A stretch of 64,000 nucleotides of DNA from Schizochytrium sp. TIO01 (GCA_004764695.1 SMSO01000031.1:1548600-1612599); one strand, 5' to 3'; positions 1-10,621 are shown, numbered from the stretch's first letter. Notes: generated by a model from the sequence alone, not told the origin. Translations and numbers: made by a program.

Positions 1-2
1 CT

Positions 3-1388
3 TGTGTAATCTTACCTCCTTGCACCAACATTTCTATTCGCTTACTTGTCGCCATTAAGGCTCTCAACTTTAGTCATTTACTAAAGATTGTTAGTGCGAT
101 GTCTCCAACCATGGAAAACGTCTTGAACGTTCTCTGGAGCTGTCTTGTTCCTATGTTAAATGTCACCTTGGTGTTTTTTATGGTGATATTTGTCTATGCT
201 ATTTTAGGAATGCAACTTTTCGCAGAAGTGCGTAGTGGTGAGGTAATGGGGGTGAGTGCTAGCTTTGCAAATTTCCCCAAGGCTTTATTGACAATGTTTG
301 AAATCACCGCAGGGGACAACTGGATTACAATTATGCGTGAGTGTGGAATAGCCGAACCTAAATGCACGAGTGGCGAGGACTGCGGATCCTATGTTGGCTC
401 TCGAGTGTTTTTCTATTCCTTTTTTTTCATTTGCTTTGGAGCTTTTCTAAACTTATACGCCGCGACGATTATTGACGCATATGAATCTAAGCTCAAATCG
501 CACACTATAAGATGGGACTTTACGGAAGCCCAGCTTGATAAATTTCAAGAGGTCTGGGGCCAAGTTGATCCCCGTTCTACTGGGCGTATCTCCACAAAAC
601 TTTTTCGTACTCTGTTTTTTGACCTTGGTGTTCCATTTGTTTATGGGAAAAATGAGGAGTTCAGCGAGAGAGATAAAATTGTGCAATATAATCAAGCACG
701 GCTCGAAATCTTTGATGCCGAAATTGTGGCTTCAGGTTTTCCCTGTGCTTTGCCAAATGGGCAAGTTGCAGAGGCTCACGATAATGAGTCTTCAGTGAGT
801 TTTTTTGAGGTTCTTCGCGTTGTAGTTTTGATAAATGTAGACAAGGAGAGTCTCTCAACACTTGAAAGGGTAGAACGGTGCCGCAAAGAGCGCCTGATTT
901 TGGGCATGTTGGCTGCTATGTCGATTCAATCATGGTATCGCGGTGTGATGCACCGCCGTATCTTGCGTGCTATGGTGCACGCGAGCCAATCTCAAGCTGG
1001 TGCTAACGATGATAATATCCGTCAATCCTATGCGGTTCTATACAGCAAGGAACTTTCCATCCATCACCCAGTAATTGGTGTTTTGCGGAGTCGGCGACCA
1101 TCTCAACATGACGAGGTTAATGTTTTAGCGGTTCGAACACTTATGAACACGGATACTACGAGCCCGATGCCAGGATCCGGAAGGGCTGGCTCCGCACGCA
1201 TGTCACTGGATGCTTTAATAGAGGAGCAAGAGACACAACAGCAACTTTCGAACATTCCACGTCGCCATTCTTTGCAAATCGAAGCTCTTTTTGCACATCG
1301 TGCTACGTATGAATCGAGCCAAGATTTAAATCTTACTGCAGAGGAAGTCAAGGCTACTTTCGCAAAGACTAAGCCTGGTACATTCTAA
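3..1388 (+). CDS. CaV-like voltage-gated cation channel, C-terminal part (5' truncated by window edge)
   Basis: The frame is open from base 3, so the gene enters from the left; residues here are counted from the Met at 99. The codons before 99 resemble an S4-S5 region. Residues about 18-42 form S5, and the pore filter reads TAGDNW (70-75), like the acidic filter of four-domain calcium channels. A Cys-rich turret and S6 (about 102-128) follow. After S6 comes a stretch resembling the CaV pre-IQ EF-hand (FQEVWGQVDPRSTGRI, from about residue 149), then an IQ motif (IQSWYRGVMHRR, about 277-288) that should bind calmodulin, and a Ser/Thr-rich tail to the TAA. This order (last pore domain, EF-hand-like, IQ) matches the end of domain IV of CaV channels in the plasma or ciliary membrane. 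A shorter single-domain channel cannot be excluded without the upstream sequence. Family assignment is firm; exact ion selectivity is inferred. Confidence 0.85.
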   Translation, partial: CVILPPCTNISIRLLVAIKALNFSHLLKIVSAMSPTMENVLNVLWSCLVPMLNVTLVFFMVIFVYAILGMQLFAEVRSGEVMGVSASFANFPKALLTMFEITAGDNWITIMRECGIAEPKCTSGEDCGSYVGSRVFFYSFFFICFGAFLNLYAATIIDAYESKLKSHTIRWDFTEAQLDKFQEVWGQVDPRSTGRISTKLFRTLFFDLGVPFVYGKNEEFSERDKIVQYNQARLEIFDAEIVASGFPCALPNGQVAEAHDNESSVSFFEVLRVVVLINVDKESLSTLERVERCRKERLILGMLAAMSIQSWYRGVMHRRILRAMVHASQSQAGANDDNIRQSYAVLYSKELSIHHPVIGVLRSRRPSQHDEVNVLAVRTLMNTDTTSPMPGSGRAGSARMSLDALIEEQETQQQLSNIPRRHSLQIEALFAHRATYESSQDLNLTAEEVKATFAKTKPGTF

Positions 1389-2129
1389 TTTCCACAAACA
1401 AAGTGAGTTTACATTGTAGCTTTTTAAAGGTTATAGTTTCATACTTGGTCTTCTTTTGTACGTCAGTAATTTTACATTATTTGACTCAAACAGAATTTAC
1501 CTCACTTCTCGAAGGGAGATTTTACTGTTCACAGTGTCGTGATCTATTAAATGATTAAAACGCGACGTTAAAGATGATTGTAAAATTCCTGTTCAATAGA
1601 ATCGACTCTCCTTCCCCAGAGTTAATCCAGACTGGATGGTTTCTTGAATACTTATGGCAATTCGACTATCATAAGCGACTCCAATCGAACAAGTAAAAGT
1701 ACATAATATATAGATACAAAGTTCTAAGTATAGCTGTTGATCCCAAATTGTTCAAGCCACGCCTTGTTTAATTATCAAAGAAGCAGCGAAGATTGCACGT
1801 AACCAAGAGCGCGCAAAACTTTGAGAACTTCTAGCACTTCTAGAACTAAGAACTTTCGGAACACATACTACTAAGCCATGGAAATAAATTGATCGAAAAA
1901 CTGAATGTGAAAAGGAGAAGATCAACATCACTCGATCGATCAATCGATCAATCGATCAATCAATCAATCAATCACACGATCGATCGGTCTTCGACGCTGC
2001 GCCTTTAAGTGGGCTAGTCCTCCGACTTAGGAAACAGGAAAGCGAGCGAGCGCCTGCGTGAGCGACCGCCTCGCTTTCCGTGTCTTCCTCTCCAGCGCTC
2101 CTCTCTTCTCTTCTTGTCGCGGCGTCGGC
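1389..2129. other. Intergenic region between the channel and TAF5
   Basis: No convincing coding sequence is seen. The region is AT-rich, then carries a TCAA/TCGA tetranucleotide repeat at about 1933-1985. It becomes GC- and CpG-rich (about 1990-2129) just before the TAF5 start, where its 5' UTR and promoter should lie. The TAF5 frame is open back to a GTG at 2058, but no ATG occurs before 2130. Confidence 0.6.
1933..1985. repeat. TCAA/TCGA tetranucleotide microsatellite
   Basis: Alternating ATCG and ATCA units are seen directly. Related ATCA or ATCG repeats recur at 25829-25843, 27356-27395 and 52470-52490, so this is a common simple-repeat type in this genome. Confidence 0.85.
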
Positions 2130-4949
2130 ATGGCGGGTCCCCCGTCATCCTCCGCCAGCTACGTCACTCCTCGTGGTCCTCCGCGCCCCGTTACTCAAAA
2201 TTCCCCAGTCGACGCCTCCAACCGTCCCTCTAGTGTCCCCATGACCTCTCGAGCCCCCTCGCGTCCTCCAACATCCACTGGCGCCGCTACACCAATGTCA
2301 GCCTCGAATCGCACCATGGCTTCGTCAGCATCAACAGCAGCGACTTCGTCAGTCACGTCTCCGGTAGGCTCTGCTTCTGGAGGCCTCAACGGTGAACTTG
2401 TCGAATACATGCGGCAGCAAGGCTTCGTTCACGCTGCCCAAACACTGCTGCAGGAGCTCAGCGGCGACGTATCCGCGTCCAACGGCGGCTTTCCGAACAA
2501 CAACAATAGTAACAACAAGAATATCCAAAACAACGGCATTCAAAACGGAAACAACAACAACAACAGCAGCAGCTTCAACTACGCTGGTCCGAATGGAGTC
2601 AGTGGCAATAGCAGCAACAGCCCGACCAGATCAGGTTCGCAGCGACTTGCTTCATATGAGCAGAGTTATAGTGCTCTTCGGGAATGGGTTTTGCAGTCTC
2701 TTGACAGATTTCGAGACGAGATGTGGCCGGTGTTATGGGTAGTCTTCGCGCATTCTGCGTTGAACTTGGTTCTCTCAACAGGTAGTCGAGATGCCATTGC
2801 ATTTGTGGAAAGGTTCCGGCAGGACCACGAGATCAATCACCTGGACGAGATCGTGGAGCTGAGCTCCCTTACATCTGCTTCGCAGGTGCAGTCAAGCGGT
2901 TTGGCTCAAAGGTTGCAGCAGAACCGCTTCGAGATTCGCATGTCGCAGTACGCGTGCGAGCTGCTTCTTGGGTTTGCCATTGAGCATAACCTTCTGCTCG
3001 TGCTGTCCATCATCAATGAGCGCACTGAGATCAAAATGGTCGAGCAACAGGAGCACATATCTTGTATGGGCGGAGCCGTATCTGGCGTTCGTGAGATGGA
3101 TGCCAACGCTGCGATGGCCTTGAGTGGTACCAGGGCTACGCCAGCTAACAACCTCCAGAATGTTAAGGTCAACTGGGGGGTGCCAAAGTCCTTCCAGGCT
3201 TTGCTCCCAGGCGCTACAGGAGCTCTTGCGGCACTTGCGCAGTTCCCAACAACACCGCAGGATTACAAACCCAACGGAGAACAGGCTGCCAAGGACCCGG
3301 AGGAGAAAAATAAGGAAAAAACTGAGACACAGAAACTTGAGGAGGACCCTCACGCGCCGCAGTATAAAGCAGCCAGACTCACAAAGCTCGATAGGCACAA
3401 CCTCACGCTCCGCAAAGAAGAGGCCCAACGCAAGAAAGAAGCGAGCCAGAACAACAATGCGGACAAAGGCAAGGGAATTACGAGGCAAGTTGATGCCACA
3501 AATCACACACCAGGACCTGATGCAGAGGTTACTGGCAACAAATTTGTGGAACACATTGAACAGCAAATCCTGCATGAACTACTTCTTAGCATCGCGTCAG
3601 GTCCAGAGGACATTGCAGAAAAGACACTAGCGCAGAAAGTTACGGAGAGAGCAGACGCTCTTGTGTGTGCTGTGGGTATGCCAGAGGACCTAAGTAAGCC
3701 AAGCGCATCGCACAAGACTGGACATGTGCCTGTATCTCCAACGATGACCTTGGGGTGGCCGTCGATCGCACTGCAGACGTTCTTCAATGCTCACGATTCT
3801 CTTATTTGTGCTGAAGCGGCACACGAACAGAAATTATTTGCAGCTGGCTTTGACGATAGTGTTGTGCGCGTTTGGTACTACCCGACGCCGTCATCAACTT
3901 CTTCGACCACGGGTGAGGATGAATCCGACACGGAGCCCATCAGTGAGGACCTGTACGGGCACTCAGGACCGGTGTATGCATGCAGCTTTAGCCCAGACGG
4001 ATCAACACTACTCTCGGCATCTGCTGACGGCACTGTGCGGCTGTGGATGCGGTTTCCAGACCTTGTGGATGAATTGAACACTGAGGACGAAGGTATTGCG
4101 ACGACCAAAAAGCGTTCGCGAAATGGACAAGGCGCATGGCGAAATATTTTCGCATACAAACATCATCCGGATGCTCCTGTGTGGGATGTGCGTTTCTCTC
4201 CTGCCGGGTATTACTTTGTCAGTGCATCGCATGATGGAGTGGCTCGCCTCTGGAGCGTCGAGTCACCAAAGCCTTTGCGCTTATTCACAGGCCATCTTGC
4301 CGATGTTGATTGTGTCCAATGGCACCCAAACTGCCTCTATGTAGCCACTGGGTCCACTGATAAAACTGTGCGCACATGGAACGTGTCAACTGGTGAGTGC
4401 ACGCGAGTTATGTGCGGTCACACGGCTGGCATCACCACGCTGGCGTTTGCGTCGAGCGGTCGGTACCTTGTCTCCGGAGGCCAGGACAAGCGCGTAATTG
4501 TCTGGGATTTTGCTGCTGCAGATCGTATTATGGTTCTTGATGGTCACACTGCACCCGTATATTCTGTCACTGTTTCTCCAGATATGGCTTTCATTGCGAG
4601 TGGATCTGCTGATGGTGCAGTGCGCGTGTGGGATGCTCACCACATTTGGGGCCGGGCGTCTCTTCCTTACTTCAAGGCAATTCATGGTCTTGACAAACAC
4701 AGCAAGTCTTTCATTCCTCAAGACACGATGGACTCCAAGCGCAAGACGGCTGGATCGAGTAGTTCCAGCAATAATGCTGCAGCTGGTGGCTTGGCTCCAT
4801 CGAGCGAGCTTCACCCTCCCAAATATGTTCGCGAACCGCCGAGTTGCCGTTCGTTTCCTACCAAATACACACCTGTGCATTATGTTGCTTTTGTGAATGA
4901 ACGGCTTTGTCTCGCAGCTGGATCCTTCTCCCTCCCAGTCCTGGAGTAG
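2130..4949 (+). CDS. TAF5: TFIID subunit TAF5 (WD40 repeat protein)
   Basis: This 939-residue protein fits TAF5, a scaffold of TFIID (and SAGA in some lineages) for RNA polymerase II pre-initiation complex assembly in the nucleus. In order: a Pro/Ser/Thr-rich N-terminus; a LisH-like helix pair near 88-112 (ELVEYMRQQGFVHAAQTLL); an Asn-rich linker (about 122-150); the TAF5 NTD2 helical domain (about 180-310), with the family-typical tyrosine/tryptophan-rich start and the MSQYACELLLGFA segment; a Lys/Glu-rich linker; and a WD40 propeller (about 551-840) with repeats ending VRVWYY, VRLWMR, ARLWSV, VRTWNV, VIVWDF and VRVWDA. The combination of NTD2 and WD40 separates it from G beta or generic WD40 proteins. 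The ATG at 2130 is chosen because the upstream extension only begins with GTG. No intron is needed. The Asn runs and an insert after the last repeat are lineage features. Confidence 0.93.
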   Translation: MAGPPSSSASYVTPRGPPRPVTQNSPVDASNRPSSVPMTSRAPSRPPTSTGAATPMSASNRTMASSASTAATSSVTSPVGSASGGLNGELVEYMRQQGFVHAAQTLLQELSGDVSASNGGFPNNNNSNNKNIQNNGIQNGNNNNNSSSFNYAGPNGVSGNSSNSPTRSGSQRLASYEQSYSALREWVLQSLDRFRDEMWPVLWVVFAHSALNLVLSTGSRDAIAFVERFRQDHEINHLDEIVELSSLTSASQVQSSGLAQRLQQNRFEIRMSQYACELLLGFAIEHNLLLVLSIINERTEIKMVEQQEHISCMGGAVSGVREMDANAAMALSGTRATPANNLQNVKVNWGVPKSFQALLPGATGALAALAQFPTTPQDYKPNGEQAAKDPEEKNKEKTETQKLEEDPHAPQYKAARLTKLDRHNLTLRKEEAQRKKEASQNNNADKGKGITRQVDATNHTPGPDAEVTGNKFVEHIEQQILHELLLSIASGPEDIAEKTLAQKVTERADALVCAVGMPEDLSKPSASHKTGHVPVSPTMTLGWPSIALQTFFNAHDSLICAEAAHEQKLFAAGFDDSVVRVWYYPTPSSTSSTTGEDESDTEPISEDLYGHSGPVYACSFSPDGSTLLSASADGTVRLWMRFPDLVDELNTEDEGIATTKKRSRNGQGAWRNIFAYKHHPDAPVWDVRFSPAGYYFVSASHDGVARLWSVESPKPLRLFTGHLADVDCVQWHPNCLYVATGSTDKTVRTWNVSTGECTRVMCGHTAGITTLAFASSGRYLVSGGQDKRVIVWDFAAADRIMVLDGHTAPVYSVTVSPDMAFIASGSADGAVRVWDAHHIWGRASLPYFKAIHGLDKHSKSFIPQDTMDSKRKTAGSSSSSNNAAAGGLAPSSELHPPKYVREPPSCRSFPTKYTPVHYVAFVNERLCLAAGSFSLPVLE

Positions 4950-5826
4950 GTGGGTTTTCTTCCATTCTTTTTTCATCATCTTCACCTTCATGTTCCTTTG
5001 GACGTAGAATTTCATTGCAAGAAGAAGTTGGCTATTCACATATTTGCATAGGCGCGAACCCAATTCTTATTTTTTAATCATGATGACTCGAAATGTCTTT
5101 CGAGCACTTTATACACTTCTTTAACGGCTGGTAGAATAGAAATTTTAACATAACCGCTGCTACAACATCACCTATCACTTTTGTAGCGCACATGACTCTT
5201 TTCCTACCATTAGAGCACACCACAGAGAGACTGGGTTACCTTCTCGGTTTCGATCTCGCTTTGTTGCATTTTAAACACAAGAAAGAATATGAAGGAAACG
5301 AGGAGAAATGACCTCGTCACTCTTATGAAAGCAGCAACACCTGTATTGTTTGCTGTTGCGTTGCAACAACTAACCATTTATATTTCTATAAAAATAACCT
5401 ATAATGGCAGCCCACCAAATATGGAGAGCTGCAACAACAATCTACATTCTTCAACCATAAAGAAAGTTACGTATCTGGTTTTTGTTTTTTTCTTATTCGA
5501 ATTTTCTTGTTCCAAAAAAAGCCAAGTGATCAAATGGTACGATTTTAAATTTTCATTCTAGAGGATGAATTTCCAAGCATGTTAATGATTTCTTGCTTGC
5601 AAACTAATAGATCGGGTTAAGTTGTCTTCTTCGATTATTTGATGTGCCCAACCTGAGAAAGCTTCTTTTCTACGATATTTCTTCATAAAATCCAAAATGG
5701 AAAAGGTCAAACCAGCAGGTGAGGAACATAGAAATTGCGAGCACAACAGCTTGGTCTTGTGGTACGCAAGGAAGTTTAAGTTTTGGTAAAATTGAGAATA
5801 TTGCGGCAGCAAAGAAAACATAGGTT
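4950..5826. other. Convergent intergenic region (TAF5 and TENT4 3' ends)
   Basis: This AT-rich spacer lies between two convergent stop codons and should hold both 3' UTRs. ORFs up to 90 codons occur, but they have no recognisable motif and are AT-biased; none is called. Confidence 0.55.
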
Positions 5827-8016
5827 TTACACCAGTTTAGGGTTGTTCTGTTTGAAGGTTTCGAAACGCTTCCAGAGTTCGGAAGTTGGGATAATGATGC
5901 CATCGAGGACTGTGTCAGTATTCCCCTTTTCGTATTCGTCAAGCTTGCCCACAAGGATGCGATGAGCATGAGCAAATGCCTTACGAATCTTGGGGATATT
6001 GTAGGAGGAGCTACCGAGGTCCTGCTCAAGGTCCTCGGGGTTCTCCAAAGAGAGAATACCGGGACGGCGGCCCTCAGGTGATACATCTTTAGTTCTGTAC
6101 ATACCGCCGTCACGTAGGCTAATGGCGACCTTGGCGTAGTTGAAACGTTGACCATATAAATCAAGGAATTCTAGCAAAAGCGTACCAAGATCCTCAAGAT
6201 CTTCGACACGATCGTCAGAACGTGTCTTTGTGAAGAGCAAACGCCGACGAAATTGCTGGAGCATACTAACAATCATACATAGACACAGATGGGACCCAAT
6301 ACCACCCCTGTATGTCTCATTGATGTCACGTTGCGCCAGAAAGTACTTTACAGTGAGCACTAATGGACGCAACGCGGGCATTTCCTGAATCAGCTTGCGA
6401 ATCATGCGGCCTGTTTCGATACCTCCAGGCTGGTCAAAACTAATGTCAACTTGAGAAGGACTATCCTTCAAGTACATTTTGATGATAGGCACACGGGCGG
6501 TGGAGATTGTTTCAATAGAACGAACCATGTCACGTGATTTCAGTGCCTTGGAGAGTTTAAAGATGGCATTTGTTGGGGCATGGAAGAGAGTCATATCCAC
6601 ATCACTGTTCGGGATGCAAAGGTCGTTAGCAAAACTGCCAAAAATACCAATGTCAGAACCAGGAAAGAGTTCTGATGTAAGTTCACGCAACGTGTCTACG
6701 TCGTTTTGACGTGCACTTGTCTCAAATGTAGTGGTGTCAATCAATTTAATGAATCGCAAGATTTCATTGTGTAGCTGAAGGAGACCAGGCACCCGCTGAT
6801 TACGTAAAGGGGTCCTACCCAGCTTAACAAGCATCCAAGGGACTTTGGGGCGAGACTTATCTTCATCCGCTGCATCGTCGCTTTGTCCAGCGGCATTTTT
6901 ACCTGGGGTCTTGTTGCCTTCACGTCGTGGATCAAACTCTTCTACGGAAAGGAAGTTCTCCGAGAGTTTGGTTGGTGTAAGTTCGTCAGCAGCCGCCCCA
7001 TCGGCCGCATTCTTGCTCGCTGCCACCTTACGCGGAGTGGTGTGACCTCGTAACATGCTGCGGATGTTCTTGCCTACATCCGATGTGACTTGCTCAGGCT
7101 CAAACTCTTCATAGTCGAAAGTCTTCTGGAACATGGGCTGCTTCATGGTACGCTCAGGGAGAAGATCTGCCTCATTATCTTGGTCTTCGTCCTCATCCTC
7201 CTGTTCTTGCTGAATGATATCCTCCACAACTGTCACATTATCACCATGATCTTCATCCTCGTCGCCACTCTCTTCTGCGGTAGCGCCTCCTCCTGAGGAC
7301 AGTCGAAAGTACTTCAAGCGAACGATAGCAAGATCATGTTCGAGCTGCTCCATTCGTTTAAGGCGTTTCGCACGACCTTTCGTGGTTCCCTCATCAAGAA
7401 TACGTTTCTGGTTGGCGATATGCTCCAGGAGTTTCTCATGGAGCTGGAGGTAGTATATCCTCACAGACTTCTTACCTCGAATCAGGGATCCAGACTCGAA
7501 GGCCTTGTTATTGTCAAATTCCTTCAGCCACTCTGGCATGTTCTTTGAAAGATCCTGGCCAGCTTCAATGATTTCAGCACTACTTGCCGGGGCATTTTGG
7601 CGCGCCGTTTTTAAGAGCTGCGAAAACTTTTCAATCTCCGCATTGATGTTATCATCAGATGTATCTGCATCTGAAGATCTCTGTTTCTCAAGTCTCTCGA
7701 GCACAGCTTCATAGTACTGCATTGCTGTCATAGCTTTTCCTTTATGGAATCCTTTTAGCTCCACGATGCTCGCCTCTTCGCTCTTAGCACCATCACATTC
7801 TTCGCCTTTATCCACCTCTTTTTTTGCACTCTTCTTTGCGGTCTGTTTGCTGCCCGCCTGTTTGCCATCATCTTCCCAGTCCGGTCGAGGCCTCTTTGAG
7901 CTTGGTGTTTTAGCCTGGTGTTGTTGTTGCTGCTGCTCGTTGGAGTTCACGCTAGCGCCATCTGCGTCGCCTTCGTCGGCGTGTGTCGCCTCCAAGTCTT
8001 TGCTCTTTGAGGGCAT
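5827..8016 (-). CDS. Non-canonical poly(A) polymerase, TRF4/TENT4 type
   Basis: This 729-residue protein has a DNA-polymerase-beta-like nucleotidyltransferase core in its C-terminal half. The signature GSFANDLCIPNSDVDM (460-475) gives the GS and the two metal-binding aspartates D472 and D474. The third aspartate is D524 in QVDISF. The PAP-associated domain follows (PLVLTVKYFLAQRDIN, then the GGIGSHLCLCM region). The order of motifs matches TRF4/PAPD5/PAPD7 enzymes, which add short oligo(A) tails to aberrant nuclear RNAs within TRAMP-like complexes, rather than canonical PAP or mitochondrial enzymes. Residues 1 to about 400 are low-complexity, with basic blocks and a strongly acidic Glu/Asp tract, presumably disordered. 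Start: the ATG at 8016. The gene is intronless and convergent with TAF5. TRF4 subtype is likely; a related Cid1-type uridylyltransferase is the main alternative. Confidence 0.9.
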   Translation of the reverse strand: MPSKSKDLEATHADEGDADGASVNSNEQQQQQHQAKTPSSKRPRPDWEDDGKQAGSKQTAKKSAKKEVDKGEECDGAKSEEASIVELKGFHKGKAMTAMQYYEAVLERLEKQRSSDADTSDDNINAEIEKFSQLLKTARQNAPASSAEIIEAGQDLSKNMPEWLKEFDNNKAFESGSLIRGKKSVRIYYLQLHEKLLEHIANQKRILDEGTTKGRAKRLKRMEQLEHDLAIVRLKYFRLSSGGGATAEESGDEDEDHGDNVTVVEDIIQQEQEDEDEDQDNEADLLPERTMKQPMFQKTFDYEEFEPEQVTSDVGKNIRSMLRGHTTPRKVAASKNAADGAAADELTPTKLSENFLSVEEFDPRREGNKTPGKNAAGQSDDAADEDKSRPKVPWMLVKLGRTPLRNQRVPGLLQLHNEILRFIKLIDTTTFETSARQNDVDTLRELTSELFPGSDIGIFGSFANDLCIPNSDVDMTLFHAPTNAIFKLSKALKSRDMVRSIETISTARVPIIKMYLKDSPSQVDISFDQPGGIETGRMIRKLIQEMPALRPLVLTVKYFLAQRDINETYRGGIGSHLCLCMIVSMLQQFRRRLLFTKTRSDDRVEDLEDLGTLLLEFLDLYGQRFNYAKVAISLRDGGMYRTKDVSPEGRRPGILSLENPEDLEQDLGSSSYNIPKIRKAFAHAHRILVGKLDEYEKGNTDTVLDGIIIPTSELWKRFETFKQNNPKLV

Positions 8017-9191
8017 CTCACCTTCAAAACGAGCCTGTCAGCCTTGAAGTCACCAGAATGTAATATCCTGGCTGAGCAGGTTCTAATTGACTGCCTGCTG
8101 CGCTTGGAGCTCTATCCGCAACGCCGCAAGAGCCTGCGTGCTGTTCCGCTTTGCCAGCGTCTGATTTCATTGTCAAAGCAGAAGACCGCCACTCATTCAT
8201 TTATTTATTTCGTTTTATTTTTCCTTCTCTTAGACTACCTAGTTAATACTCTACCAGTACCTCTACCTCTCATCTTCTGCCAGAACGAATAGAACATCAA
8301 AATTGGAGGGGAAGAACCTTCGTGGTCAATGAGCTCATGACAGTCTTTGCTCCCTTTGACAAATTACCCTGGGAGGCAGTTGGTCATGAGAGTCAATTGT
8401 CAACTCAATATAGATAGATGCTCGCTTGAATTAGATGTGCAAGGTTAGGTTTTGCAATACAATCATCAGAGTGAGATTTGTTTTTGGTGATGCAGTTCAA
8501 GCTTTCGGAATGCCATTTAGACTCACGATTCTGTAATAGAAACTTTTTTGAAATGATGTGCTAAATGCATTTGGGTTAGTCATCAAGCTCAAACACGCCT
8601 TTCGAATAACTTTCGTAGCATTCCTAGGTACTCTTGATTTCTTCTACTCACAAGTACGTTTATTTGGGAATTTCACCAGTAGACGCATGGTTTTTTAATG
8701 TTTCTGCTCGGAAATGAATAAACATGTTCTTGGGCAGTACAATAGTTTTGCAAATATGAAACAAGATAAACAGATCAGAGTCTGGTTGTCTGTGCACGTT
8801 TTCAAGCCAAATCTAATTGAATAATGGAAAATATAGTGTTAAAGATTGGGGTAGATGAGTGAGTGTAGGCATAAAAGTGAGGGCAACAGATAATTTGGAT
8901 GAAATGTTCTCCGTGCAATGATACAACCAAATGCTCTTTCAAGGATTGTGTTAATACATTGTGAAATGAAAAAGAGACAAGCAATTGCAAATACAAATAA
9001 AGAGCAATGATAATGATATGGAGAGTATGTATATATGTACGATCGCTAATGGCAACATGCAAGCACCAGTTGCGAGAAAAACTTTGCGGAGTTGTGTATG
9101 TGTGACAGGTATTCAATAATGCACGCAGATGTAGGACATGGGTTTGCATGAAAAAAAAAGGGGTACAATTAGAGCTGATGTGTTGTGTGTT
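8017..9191. other. Intergenic region upstream of TENT4 and downstream of the LRR gene
   Basis: About the first 200 bases next to the TENT4 start are GC-richer and likely hold its promoter and 5' UTR. The rest is AT-rich with no credible ORF and should include the LRR gene's 3' UTR. Confidence 0.5.
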
Positions 9192-10211
9192 CTACTCTGG
9201 AGAGGACAGGGCATGCTGGTGCACAGCCTGCTGACCAGTAAAGTGGCTCTCATGATGGTGATGTTGGTCGCACTGCATGTCGTCATCAGTTTCTTCAGCG
9301 GAACTGAGAAAGTTATCCTCGGGCGCTGGTTCGGCATCGGCAAAGTTGTTGTTTGTTTGTACATCGCAGCGCTTAGAGCGTGCGTGAGGCATCTGGTAAG
9401 AGGCAATATCGAGGGCATGAACGCCATCGCGGGTAATTTGGTTCCAACGAAGATTTAGAAGACACAAAGCAGAGTTACAGGCAACTGCAGCAGCCAGAGC
9501 TTGAGCTCCTTGATCATGGATCATGTTAGCTTCTAAATTGAGCGAAGCGAGGGTTGCATTATATTTCAAGGCCTCTGCTAGCGCGCTAGCACCCAGAGGG
9601 CCAATGCGATTATGCTGCAGCTCCAAGCTGCCAAGTGTTTGGTTCGTTGCAAGCGCACGGGCAACTGCGATAGCACCCTTATCGGTGATATGATTGACAG
9701 AGAGGTCAAGGGAGTGCAGACCATGGTTGTTGGCGAGACCCTGGGCGAGAATCTCTACGCAAGGGTCCTCAAAGCAATTTGCGCTAAGAACAAGGTGCTT
9801 TAATGACGAGTTTCGGGCAAGCGCACTGCTCAGTGCCGTGGCGCCCTGTTGAGTAATTTGGTTGTCCTCGAGAGACAGCGATTGTAATGTTGTATTATAG
9901 GTGAGCATTCTTGCTATGCTGCTTACACCTGCGTCCTTGATCAGGTTAAAACCGAGACAAAGAGATACGAGCGATGTTTGCGCAGCCAAAGTTTGTGCAA
10001 GGGCGATAGCTCCTTGGTCGCTAATCATGTTTGAGGTCAAATCAAGCTCACGAAGATGCTCATGGAATCTTCTAAGGAGGTCGCATAATTTTCTCCTGAC
10101 AAGGTCATCACCGAGCCACTCTTGTGATTCTATCAACCTTTTCAGATCAAGAGTTTCTGCACCTTCCTCGAGTGGCCTCTGCACGAGCACTTTGAAGGTT
10201 TCCAGGTCCAT
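9192..10211 (-). CDS. Leucine-rich repeat protein, ribonuclease-inhibitor-like
   Basis: This 339-residue protein has a short helical N-terminus (1-52), followed by eight leucine-rich repeats of 28 residues each starting at about residue 53. Their pattern is LxxLxLxxNxIxxxGAxALAxALxxNxx, the RI/NLRC3-like class in which strands alternate with helices to form a horseshoe. The C-terminal tail of about 65 residues is polar, with acidic and His-rich stretches. No NACHT, kinase or transmembrane segment is visible, so it is a stand-alone LRR scaffold and no partner can be named. The ATG at 10211 is chosen because the upstream frame to 10292 has only a TTG start. The repeats are very regular, suggesting recent internal expansion. 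Such proteins are abundant in protists, and some are flagellar or Ran-GAP-like, but no RanGAP motif was recognised. Confidence 0.85.
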   Translation of the reverse strand: MDLETFKVLVQRPLEEGAETLDLKRLIESQEWLGDDLVRRKLCDLLRRFHEHLRELDLTSNMISDQGAIALAQTLAAQTSLVSLCLGFNLIKDAGVSSIARMLTYNTTLQSLSLEDNQITQQGATALSSALARNSSLKHLVLSANCFEDPCVEILAQGLANNHGLHSLDLSVNHITDKGAIAVARALATNQTLGSLELQHNRIGPLGASALAEALKYNATLASLNLEANMIHDQGAQALAAAVACNSALCLLNLRWNQITRDGVHALDIASYQMPHARSKRCDVQTNNNFADAEPAPEDNFLSSAEETDDDMQCDQHHHHESHFTGQQAVHQHALSSPE

Positions 10212-10621
10212 GGTATACCCTAGATGGACAGCAGCCGCCTTACACGAAAATCTTATCAGCAGTAGAACGAGCAAAAGGTCCACACAATACAATACAACAC
10301 AACCACGACAATAACAATAACTTGCTTCACCTTGTTCTGTTAATTGTTCTTTATCTTTTCCCCGTCACCTCCAGGTATGATTGTCGTTACTTCTTTGAAT
10401 TCCAGTTCTGGATGCTTTGGCCCTGTCGTCTCCTCTAGACTCCTCTTTTTGTTGTCTTGGTACTTCAAGTGGATATGTATGTACCTATTCTACTACCTGG
10501 CTACTCGCAAAACCCCTAAAAAACAAAAACAAATCAAACAAAAATATACAATCAACTGAAGAACCAATGAGCTCTTCTACCGTCGTGCTGTAGTCCAGAG
10601 TAGTTCTAAAGCCTACCTTCT

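Noticed and set aside
2892-3575. Long minus-strand ORF (227 codons) opposite TAF5
   Set aside because: It is the reverse complement of well-supported TAF5 coding sequence; open antisense frames follow from codon bias, and the translation has no domain.
3780-4640. WD40 repeats as a possible G beta partner for the G alpha genes
   Set aside because: The protein also has the TAF5 NTD2 domain and a LisH-like N-terminus and lacks the G beta N-terminal coiled coil, so it is TAF5.
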